64,000 nucleotides of DNA from CAVRQM01 sp963756975. Its GTDB lineage: Bacteria > Pseudomonadota > Alphaproteobacteria > Acetobacterales > Acetobacteraceae. The stretch covers positions 1,302,001-1,366,000 of the forward strand of contig CAVWPS010000002.1 of assembly GCA_963756975.1 (NCBI GenBank), written 5' to 3'. The notes beneath the pieces were generated by a model, which saw only the letters and a program-made list of their open reading frames with translations, was not told where the DNA came from and ran no database searches. How positions within the stretch are numbered: position 1 is the stretch's first letter; each line of letters begins with the position of its first letter. Below, one piece after another: positions 41,688-49,317 of this stretch. The position numbers and the translations under genes were made by a program.

Positions 41688-42407
41688 ATGCTCCTCGACC
41701 TGAGATCGGATACCGATACGCTTGTCGTGTCGTGCTCCGGCATCGTGCCCTATAAGATAATTTACGCGATGGAAAATACTTCAAAGCAGATCGATACTAA
41801 TAAGCTGTTTATATGCGACGCTCGAAGTCTTTGGTATTATGACGGGATTGAGGGGCTGACACGCTCATTCGATGAGACGGTAGAACTTGTCGGCGCGGTG
41901 ATCGATCTCCTGGGATTTCGGACTGTATGTTCTATCGGAACGTCAGCCGGCGGCTACATGGCTATCACATTGGGTGCCAGGCTTGGGTTGAACCGAGTGC
42001 TCGCTCTCAGCCCGCAAGCGACGCTCGGACTAGCTTGGCGATCCGCGAATGCAGAAAGCCGGTGGGCCGACCGAATCGCTAAGATACACGAGTTGGTCGG
42101 CCCAGAAGCACCGTATTTGATCAAGCCGCTGATCGACTCGGCTCGGCCGTCACGCGACGGCAGTCCATGTGAGTTCCATGTTGTGGTGTCGGAACATAAC
42201 AAGCTGGATGTCGCCTACGCCGAAATGATCGCCGAGAGTTCGCGCGTTTTCTTGTATAAAGTTCCAGATCCCGATCACAACGTGGCGGGCGCGCTTCGTC
42301 GGCGTGGAAAGCTCTTTGATCTGATGACGTGTTTCATCCACGCGGAACCCGCCGAGATGAATGTCGACATCTCTCGCTTGCTGGCGTTCGAGCCCATCGA
42401 GCCCTAA
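41688..42407 (+). CDS. Alpha/beta-hydrolase-like protein, AT-rich, possibly acquired
   Basis: A 239-residue protein with a nucleophile elbow GTSAGGYMAITLGARLG, preceded by LFICDARSLWYYDGIEGL and followed by RVLALSPQATLG. A late His is in VPDPDHNVAG. The layout matches a poorly described group of alpha/beta-fold proteins often found near polysaccharide or glycosyltransferase genes. Base composition is clearly lower in GC than the neighbours (one 60-base line has 22 G+C), as is the 165-base leader, which suggests horizontal acquisition. ATG 41688 lacks a well-placed ribosome-binding site; a GAAGG lies before an out-of-frame ATG at 41680, so the N-terminus may be incomplete. It is convergent with the ArnT-like gene, whose stop is two bases away. 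Confidence 0.65.
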   Translation: MLLDLRSDTDTLVVSCSGIVPYKIIYAMENTSKQIDTNKLFICDARSLWYYDGIEGLTRSFDETVELVGAVIDLLGFRTVCSIGTSAGGYMAITLGARLGLNRVLALSPQATLGLAWRSANAESRWADRIAKIHELVGPEAPYLIKPLIDSARPSRDGSPCEFHVVVSEHNKLDVAYAEMIAESSRVFLYKVPDPDHNVAGALRRRGKLFDLMTCFIHAEPAEMNVDISRLLAFEPIEP

Positions 42408-42409
42408 TT

Positions 42410-44015
42410 CTAGCGTTCTCGTGCATACAGCTTCAGCATCTCACGGTGGCCGTTGCTGTAGTCGAACCCGTCGACATCCGCGAACGGCCGGGCGCCGAGG
42501 CGCGGCGGCGGCGAACGGTGCCGCTTGGCGGTGCTCGACGACGACGATACGGCCCGCGCCCGGCATCGCAGAAAACCCGCGGCGTCGCGGGCCGATAGCC
42601 ACTGTGTTCCGGTGCCGAGCGCGAACATCACCGACGGCTCCTGGATGCCGACCACCGCGATGCCGCCCGGAGCGCCGCCGACCGATCGGATGGCCGCCGC
42701 CAATCTCGGGCCGAGCCAGAGCGGGGCGAGGTTCGGCAGCTCGATCCCGAGGATCGCGGCATACGCGACCGGAGCGGCGATCAGTGCCACGACAGCCCGG
42801 CGGCTTGCCGCGACGCGCGGCCGAGCGAGCACCACGATCAGCGGGACGCAGCCGATCGCGCCGGCCGGACCGAGCCACCACGCGCCGCCGATCACCCGCG
42901 GCAAGGCTGCGGCGAACGCGCAGAGCAGGACGGCCGCCAGCACCGAACCGGCGCGGGTCAGGCCAAGCCACCAGCGACGGCCGGTTTGGGCGAACACCCA
43001 GCGCGCGGCGAGCAGGCAGAGCGGCGGCAGCAGCGGCAGGATGTAGTGGGGCAGCTTGGTCGGCACCGCCTCGAACACCAGCCACGCCGGGACGATCCAG
43101 GCGAGCAGGAACTTGACCGCCGGGTCGCGCCGCGCCGCCCACGCGCCCGGCAACGCGCCGAGCACCGCCCAGCCCACCGGCAGCATGGTCGCCGACAGGA
43201 GCAGCAGGTGGTAGCCGGGCGGCGCGCCGTGGGAATCGTCGCCGCCCGAAACTTTTCCGGCGAGGTCGCCGCCGACCGCGTCGCGGAAAAAGGCACCGTG
43301 CGTCGACAGGCCGATCGCCACGAACCAGGGCAGCACGATCAGCAGCATCAGCACGATGCCCGGCCCCGGCCGCAACGCGGCAAGCCAGCCCCCGCGCCGG
43401 TCCACGATCACCAGCGCCAGCACGGCGAGGCCGACGATCATCGGCGTCACCGGCCCTTTCAGCAGGATCGCGACCCCGAGCGCCGCCCAGAACAGCAGCG
43501 CCGGCCCGAGGCGCAACATCGCGGGACAGGTACGCCCGCGCCAGCACCGCCATCGCGAGCGCCGTGGCACCGAGCAGGGCCGCGTCGGTCTTCGCGATCC
43601 GCGCCTCGCCGCCTAGCAGCATTCCGCCGGCCAGCATCGCGGCCCCGAGCAAGGCCACGCGGTCGCCGAACGGCCTGCGCCCGATCGCGAACGTGGCGAG
43701 CACGCCGAGCAGCGCGCCGGCCAGCGACGGCAGCCGGTAAGGCCAGATCGGATTGTCCCGCGCCCACCCGATTGCCTCGGCCGCGACCACGCCCGGCAGT
43801 TGCAGCCAATAGATGCCGATCGGTTTGCGGTTGCGCGGCACGGTGCCGTTGAAGATCGAGACGACATCGCCCGTCTCGGTCATCTGCTTCGTCGCCTGCG
43901 CGAACCGTGCCTCGTCGCGATCGGTCGCGGGCAGGCTGAACCAGCCGGGCAGCCAGCAGATCAGGCAATAGAGGATCAGGATCAGCCTTGGGCGGCGTAG
44001 CGCGAATTCGGTCAC
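42410..44015 (-). pseudogene. ArnT/PMT-like family 39 glycosyltransferase, several frameshifts
   Basis: An integral-membrane glycosyltransferase using polyprenyl-phosphate sugars, of the type that modifies lipid A with aminoarabinose or glycosylates proteins. The N-terminal part is in one frame from GTG 44015: LPATDRDEARFAQATKQMTE holds the catalytic DRDEAR motif, and NGTVPRNRKPIGIYWLQLPG is typical. Around 43510-43525 the frame changes and the membrane-rich body continues (LLKGPVTPMIVGLAVLALVI). Two further shifts near 42546-42565 and 42494-42513 cancel each other around GRIVVVEHRQAAPFAAAAP. The C-terminus DGFDYSNGHREMLKLYARER is intact. All pieces are well conserved, so sequencing error is at least as likely as decay. 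Confidence 0.8.
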
Positions 44016-44088
44016 GGGCGGCGTTTTGCCTCGCCCGAGCGTGTGGCGATAGGGCGCGGGGGTAGCCGGCACGCCGGACACGGCGCAC

Positions 44089-45381
44089 ATGCCGCGCATG
44101 CCAAGCCCGAACCGCAGATCCGTGCCGCCCCCGCCGCGCACCGACCCGACCCGCGAAGTCGCGTACGCCCTGCTGACACGCGTGCTCGACCGGCACCGGC
44201 CGCTCGACGGCGGCCTCGACGCGTTGCCGTCCGAGATCGAGCCGCGCGACCGCGCCGCCGGCCACCGGCTCGCCGCCGCCGTGCTGCGACGCCTCGGCAC
44301 GCTGGACGCGGTGCTGGAACCGTTCCTGACCAAGGCCCCGCCCGAGCCGGTGCGCCACATCCTGCGAATCGGCGCGGCGGCGGCACTGCTGCTCGACACG
44401 CCCGGGCACGCGGCGGTGGCGACGGCCGTGGACCTCGCCCGGGCGCACGGGCTGTCGCCGTTCGCCGGCTTGGTCAACGCGGTGCTGCGAAAAGTCACCG
44501 GCGGCGGGGCCGCGCTGCTCGACGGGCTCGATGGTCCGCGCCTCGACACGCCGGCCTGGCTCTGGACCGCGTGGGGACCGGACGCCCGGGCGATCGCGAC
44601 GGCGCACGAGGCCGAAGCCGGGCTCGACCTGTCGCTGCGCCCCGGCGCCATGCCCCCGGAAGGCGGCGAAGCGCTTCCCGGCGGCCTGAGCTGGCGCTAC
44701 CCCGCAGGCACCCGTCCGGCCGGCCTGCCCGGCTTCGACGAGGGCGCGTTCTGGGTGCAGGACAGCGCGGCCACCCTGCCGGCCCGGCTGCTGGCGGCGA
44801 CGGCGGGCGAGACGGTGGCCGACCTTTGCGCGGCACCCGGCGGCAAGACGGCGCAGCTCGCGCTCACGGGGGCGCGCACGATCGCGGTCGAACAGGATTC
44901 GCACCGGATTTCCCGCCTGCGCGAGAACCTCGACCGTCTGCGGCTTGTCGTGGAAATCGTCGAAGCCGACGCGGCGATCTGGCGGCCGCGCGAAAAGGTC
45001 GACGCCGTGCTGCTCGACGCGCCGTGCTCGGCCACCGGGACGATCCGCCGCCACCCCGACGTGATGCGGACGCGCAAGACCTCGGACATCGCTGGCCTCG
45101 CCGCAGGGCAGGACCGGCTGCTGACGGCGGCCTGCGACATGCTCAAGCCGGGCGGGCGGCTGGTCTACGCCGTCTGTTCGCTGCAGCCGGAGGAAGGGGC
45201 GCAGCGGGCGCAGGCGGCGCTGGCGCGGCTGCCGTTGCTGCCCGATCCGGTGTCGGCGGACGAACTGCCGGGGCTCGAAATGGCGCTGACGCCGCAGGGC
45301 TGGGTGCGGACGACGCCCGCGCTGTGGCCCGAGCGCGGCGGGCTCGACGGCTTCTTCGTGGCCCGGATGCGCCGCCGGTAG
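44089..45381 (+). CDS. rsmB: RsmB/NOP family 16S rRNA (cytosine-C5) methyltransferase
   Basis: A 430-residue enzyme. An N-terminal NusB-like RNA-binding domain (REVAYALLTRVLDRHRPLDG to about residue 150) is followed by the methyltransferase domain. The cofactor site is VADLCAAPGGKTAQLALTGA. Motif IV is DAPCSATGTIRRHPDVM, and the catalytic cysteine motif is LVYAVCSLQPEEG. C967 of 16S rRNA is the expected target by family. ATG 44089 is used, with a second ATG three codons later. rpe follows 36 bases downstream. The same order, with a heparinase-like gene next, is common in Acetobacteraceae (from general knowledge, not checked here). Confidence 0.93.
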   Translation: MPRMPSPNRRSVPPPPRTDPTREVAYALLTRVLDRHRPLDGGLDALPSEIEPRDRAAGHRLAAAVLRRLGTLDAVLEPFLTKAPPEPVRHILRIGAAAALLLDTPGHAAVATAVDLARAHGLSPFAGLVNAVLRKVTGGGAALLDGLDGPRLDTPAWLWTAWGPDARAIATAHEAEAGLDLSLRPGAMPPEGGEALPGGLSWRYPAGTRPAGLPGFDEGAFWVQDSAATLPARLLAATAGETVADLCAAPGGKTAQLALTGARTIAVEQDSHRISRLRENLDRLRLVVEIVEADAAIWRPREKVDAVLLDAPCSATGTIRRHPDVMRTRKTSDIAGLAAGQDRLLTAACDMLKPGGRLVYAVCSLQPEEGAQRAQAALARLPLLPDPVSADELPGLEMALTPQGWVRTTPALWPERGGLDGFFVARMRRR

Positions 45382-45417
45382 CTTGCCGCGCGAGGCACCC
45401 GCCGCCTAGAACGATCC

Positions 45418-46065
45418 ATGGCCGCAACCGTGATCGCCCCCAGCCTGCTTGCCGGCGATTTCGCGCGCCTGGGCGAGGAAGTCGCCGCCCTCGACAAAGC
45501 CGGGGCGGACTGGCTGCACCTCGACATCATGGACGGCCATTTCGTCCCGAACATCAGTTTCGGGCCGGGTCTGGTCAAAGCGGTCCGGTCGGCGACCAAA
45601 ATGCCGTTCGACCTGCATCTGATGATCGCACCCGCCGACCCGTATCTCGCCGCGTTCCGCGACGCGGGCGCCGACCACATCACGATCCACCCGGAAGCCG
45701 GGGCGCACCCGCACCGCACCCTGCAGTCGATCCGCGCCCTGGGGGCCAAGACCGGCCTGGCGCTCGATCCCGCGACCCCGGTCGAGCACGCGTTCTGGGC
45801 GCTCGATCTGATCGACCTGATCCTGGTCATGACGGTCAATCCCGGCTTCGGCGGGCAGGCGTTCCTGCCGTCGATGCTGCCGAAGATTTCTGCCGTGCGA
45901 AAAATGATCGGCGACCGGCCGATCCGGCTGCAGGTCGACGGCGGGATCACGACCGACACCGCGAAACAGGTCATCGCGGCCGGGGCGGACACGCTGGTCG
46001 CCGGCACGTCGGTGTTTCACGCACCCGACTACGCCGCCGCGGTCACCGCCCTACGCGGCCTCTGA
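45418..46065 (+). CDS. rpe: Ribulose-phosphate 3-epimerase
   Basis: A 215-residue TIM-barrel enzyme interconverting ribulose-5-phosphate and xylulose-5-phosphate. Signature segments are APSLLAGDFARLGEEVAAL, WLHLDIMDGHFVPNISFGP, LVMTVNPGFGGQAF and the phosphate-binding QVDGGITTDT with VAGTSVFHAPDY. Metal ligands (His, Asp, Asp, His) are in place. Length is normal. The stop overlaps the next ATG (TGATG), so the heparinase-like gene is translationally coupled. Confidence 0.97.
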   Translation: MAATVIAPSLLAGDFARLGEEVAALDKAGADWLHLDIMDGHFVPNISFGPGLVKAVRSATKMPFDLHLMIAPADPYLAAFRDAGADHITIHPEAGAHPHRTLQSIRALGAKTGLALDPATPVEHAFWALDLIDLILVMTVNPGFGGQAFLPSMLPKISAVRKMIGDRPIRLQVDGGITTDTAKQVIAAGADTLVAGTSVFHAPDYAAAVTALRGL

Positions 46066-47675
46066 TGTCGGACACGATGAACCGGCTTCTGCCGCAGCTG
46101 GTCCGCAGCGCCCGCCGCCACCTCGCCCGGATGCCGCAACTGTCGATGGGCCGGGTGCCGGACGCGCCCGCGCTGCCGATCCGCGATCCGTGGCCGGGCG
46201 ACCCGGCGCGCGGGGCGGCGCTGCTGCGCGGCGAACTGGCGGCCGGCGGCGGCACGATCGCGCTGCGGCCGGGCGGGTTCGCCGAGGCGCACGGGGCGTC
46301 GCCGCTGCGGGCGTACCTGCACGGGTTCACCTGGCTGCGCGACCTGCGTGCGCTCGGGACCGACGGCGCACGATCGCGCGCCCGCGCCCTGGTGGCCGAA
46401 TGGGCTCCGGCGGCGGCCGGCGAGCCGCTCGCGACGCGGCCGGACGTGACCGGGGCCAGGATCGCGGCATGGCTCGGCCATTACGATTTCTTCGCCGCCT
46501 CCGCCGACGACGCGTTCCGCCAGCGGCTGATGACCCGGCTGGTGGCCGATGCGAGGGCACTCGCCGCCGCGTTGCCGACCGAGGAGCTGGACGGCCGGGC
46601 CCTGACCGCGATCAAGGGCCTGGTCGCCGCCGCCGTGGCGCTGCCGGAGCAGACAGGCTTCCTGACCCGGGCGATGCGGGTGCTGCCGGGCGAGATCGCG
46701 CGGCAGGTGCTGGCCGACGGCAGCCATATCGAGCGCAGCCCGGCGATGCTGCTGGCGGCGTTGCAGGATTTGACGGAAATCCGGGCATTGCTGCAGGCGG
46801 CGAGCGTCACCGCGCCGCCGGCGTTGTCGGCCGCGATCGAGCGGATGGGACCGGCATTGCGGTCGCTGCGTCACGCCGATGGTGGCCTCGCCCTGTTCAA
46901 CGGCACGCGCGGGCCGGAAGCGGCACTGGTCGAACTGGTGCTGGCGCAGGCCGGTCGAGCGGGCCGGCCGGCGACGACACTCGCCGACGGCGGCTACGAA
47001 CGGCTGCTGGCCGGCCGCACCCTGGTCATCGTCGACACCGGCGTGCCGGCCGCCCCGAAGCACGACCGGGTCGCGCACGCGGGCACGCTGTCGTTCGAAA
47101 TCTCGATCGGCCGCGAGCGCCTGATCGGCAACGTCGGCGACACCTGGGCCGGTGCCACCGAGTGGCGCGACGCGGTGCGCGCGACCGCCGCGCACAGCAC
47201 GCTGGTGCTGGCCGACACGTCGAGCAGCGAGCTGAAGCCCGGCGGGCTCGGCCGCCGCCCGACCCATGTCGAGGTCAGCCGGCAGGAGGCCAACGGGGCG
47301 CACTGGCTGGAAGTCAGCCATGACGGCTGGCGCAAGCCGTTCGGCGCGGTCCACCGCCGCCGCCTCTACATCGCCGAGAGCGGCGAGGATATTCGCGGCG
47401 AGGACGTGATCGAGGCCGCCGAGCCGCAGCCGTTCACCATCAGGTTCCACCTGCACCCGGATGTGGACGCCAGCGTCCAGCACGACCACGAGGCGGTGCT
47501 GCTGCGCCTGCCCTCCGGCTCCGGCTGGCGGCTGCGGGCGGAGGGGGCGCGGATCGACATCGAGGAGAGCCTGTGGCTCGGCACGGACACGCCGCGAAAG
47601 GCCGAGCAGGTGGTGCTGACCGGGTTCCAGGACGGGCCGCAGCACGTCAAATGGGCGATCACCAAGGTCGGCTGA
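46065..47675 (+). CDS. Heparinase II/III family protein
   Basis: A 536-residue protein. An N-terminal alpha/alpha toroid region (LRAYLHGFTWLRDLRALGTD and IAAWLGHYDFFAASADDAFR) is followed by a C-terminal beta-sandwich. The segment AGTLSFEISIGRERLIGNVG, then TAAHSTLVLADTSSSEL, and VHRRRLYIAESGEDIRGED are typical of the heparinase II/III-like lyase fold. In this bacterial group the gene regularly sits between rpe and purH; the true substrate is unknown and no heparin-degrading role is implied. No signal peptide was evident, although the N-terminal 45 residues are Arg-rich. The next gene starts three bases after the stop. Confidence 0.88.
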   Translation: MSDTMNRLLPQLVRSARRHLARMPQLSMGRVPDAPALPIRDPWPGDPARGAALLRGELAAGGGTIALRPGGFAEAHGASPLRAYLHGFTWLRDLRALGTDGARSRARALVAEWAPAAAGEPLATRPDVTGARIAAWLGHYDFFAASADDAFRQRLMTRLVADARALAAALPTEELDGRALTAIKGLVAAAVALPEQTGFLTRAMRVLPGEIARQVLADGSHIERSPAMLLAALQDLTEIRALLQAASVTAPPALSAAIERMGPALRSLRHADGGLALFNGTRGPEAALVELVLAQAGRAGRPATTLADGGYERLLAGRTLVIVDTGVPAAPKHDRVAHAGTLSFEISIGRERLIGNVGDTWAGATEWRDAVRATAAHSTLVLADTSSSELKPGGLGRRPTHVEVSRQEANGAHWLEVSHDGWRKPFGAVHRRRLYIAESGEDIRGEDVIEAAEPQPFTIRFHLHPDVDASVQHDHEAVLLRLPSGSGWRLRAEGARIDIEESLWLGTDTPRKAEQVVLTGFQDGPQHVKWAITKVG

Positions 47676-47678
47676 CGG

Positions 47679-48815
47679 TTGAAGATTCTGGAGATCACCA
47701 ACACCGATTTCGCCTTGCGGCAGTTCATCTGGCCCCTGATGCAGGCGTTGCGGGCGCGGGGGCACGAGGTGGTCGGCGTCTGCGGCGACGGCCCGGCGCT
47801 CGCGGTGGTGCGGGCCGACGGATTCAGGGTCGAGACGCCGAACTTCGCCCGCTCGTATTCGCCGGTCGCGCAGGCGAAGGCGTTGTTCGAATTGGTGAGG
47901 CTGATCCGGCGCGAGCGGCCGGACCTGGTGCACGCGCACATGCCGATCAGCGGCCTGCTCGGCCGTGTCGCCGCCCGGCTCTGCGGCGTGAAGCGGATCG
48001 CCTACACGGGCCACGGCTTCCTGTTCAACCAGCCGGGCTCGTTTTCGCGGCGAAAGCTGGCGCTGACGCTGGAATGGCTCGCGGGCCGGATCACGCACAC
48101 CTACCTCACCGTCTCGACCGAGGAGGCGGCGCAGGCGCGGCGGCTCGGCATTCATCGCGGCGCGGTGGGCATCGGCAACGGCCGCGACCCGGCCCGCTTC
48201 CGGCCCGACGCTTCTAAACGCGCCCGGGTTCGCGCCGAACTCGGCGTCTCGGCCGATGCGGTGGTGATCGTCGCGGTCGCTCGGCTGGTGGCCCACAAGG
48301 GGTTTCGCGAACTGCTGGCCGCCATGGATCTTGTGCCCGGGGCCGAGCTCTGGGTCGTCGGCACGCGCCTGGCATCGGATCACGGCCCCGATCTGACCGC
48401 CGATTTCGAGGCGGCGCGGGTGCGGCTGGGCGGACGGCTCAGGATGCTGGGCGCGCGCGACAACGTGGCGGAGCTGCTGGCGGCATCCGACGTGTTCACC
48501 CTGCCGAGCCATTTCGAGGGCCTGCCGATGTCGATCGTGGAGGCCATGCTGAGCGGCCTGCCGGTGGTCGCGACCGACATTTCCGGTCCGCGTGAGCAAG
48601 TCGTCGACGGCGTGACCGGCTTCGTCGTTCCCCCGATGCAGGTCGCGCCATTGGCTGACGCGCTCAACCGGCTGGTCGCCGACCCGGCGCTGCGGGCGCG
48701 GATGGGGGCGGCAAGCCTGTCCCGGGCGTTGGAAACCTATGTGGAGGCGGACGTGATCGCGCGGACGGTGGCGTTGCTGGAGGCTACCAAAACTCCGTCC
48801 CCGGCCCGCCCTTGA
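47679..48815 (+). CDS. Glycosyltransferase family 4 protein
   Basis: A 378-residue GT-B enzyme. The N-terminal domain begins LEITNTDFALRQFIWPLMQA. The acceptor-side HAHMPISGLLGRVAARL and AYTGHGFLFNQPG are typical of undecaprenyl-linked galactosyl- or N-acetylglucosaminyl-type transferases. The C-terminal nucleotide-sugar site is LPSHFEGLPMSIVEAMLSGL. The start is TTG 47679, three bases after the heparinase stop. Its 3' end overlaps the convergent DUF427 gene by 32 bases. It should act on a cell-surface polysaccharide; the sugar is unknown. Confidence 0.88.
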   Translation: MKILEITNTDFALRQFIWPLMQALRARGHEVVGVCGDGPALAVVRADGFRVETPNFARSYSPVAQAKALFELVRLIRRERPDLVHAHMPISGLLGRVAARLCGVKRIAYTGHGFLFNQPGSFSRRKLALTLEWLAGRITHTYLTVSTEEAAQARRLGIHRGAVGIGNGRDPARFRPDASKRARVRAELGVSADAVVIVAVARLVAHKGFRELLAAMDLVPGAELWVVGTRLASDHGPDLTADFEAARVRLGGRLRMLGARDNVAELLAASDVFTLPSHFEGLPMSIVEAMLSGLPVVATDISGPREQVVDGVTGFVVPPMQVAPLADALNRLVADPALRARMGAASLSRALETYVEADVIARTVALLEATKTPSPARP

Positions 48816-49251
48816 ACGGCCCGACCACGTCGGACGTCACCCAGCCGCCGTAAAACCCGCCCGGCTGCGGCGTCACCCGCTCCTCGCCGACCCAGCACTC
48901 GTCCATCCGCCCCGCGTACACAGCCACATGGTCGCGAATCGCCGCATACGCCGCCGACGGGTCCGGATAACCCCACCCCGCGTCGCGCTCCGTCCGGCCG
49001 CCGCCGGACACGTCGAAATAGCGTGCGGCCCCCTTCCACTCGCAAAAGCTTCCGCGCGGCGACCCGGTCAGGGCACCCGGCCGGAACGCGTCCGGCGGCA
49101 GGTAGTAGGTCGGCGGATGCGTGGTCTCGAGGATGCGCCACGCCCGGTCCGTCTCGGCGATCGTCTCGCCGCCGAGCACGATGCGGATCGTTCGCGGCTC
49201 CCGCTCGATGGCGGGCGGACGGGGGAAGTCGGCGACGCGGCGGGGTTCCAT
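48784..49251 (-). CDS. DUF427 domain protein
   Basis: A 155-residue protein matching the DUF427 pattern: VLGGETIAETDRAWRILETT, then PPTYYLPPDAFRPGAL, FCEWKGAARYFDV and a C-terminal FKGGPGTEFW. These are single-domain beta-rich cytosolic proteins of unknown function. It is convergent with the glycosyltransferase, whose last 32 bases it overlaps, and divergent from the GT4-GT8 fusion gene, with 66 bases between starts. Confidence 0.85.
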   Translation of the reverse strand: MEPRRVADFPRPPAIEREPRTIRIVLGGETIAETDRAWRILETTHPPTYYLPPDAFRPGALTGSPRGSFCEWKGAARYFDVSGGGRTERDAGWGYPDPSAAYAAIRDHVAVYAGRMDECWVGEERVTPQPGGFYGGWVTSDVVGPFKGGPGTEFW

Positions 49252-49317
49252 GGGGCTCTATGTTGGCGGCCGGTCCGGGTCTGCTACATGCCGTGACCTG
49301 AAACGGACGGCCGGACG

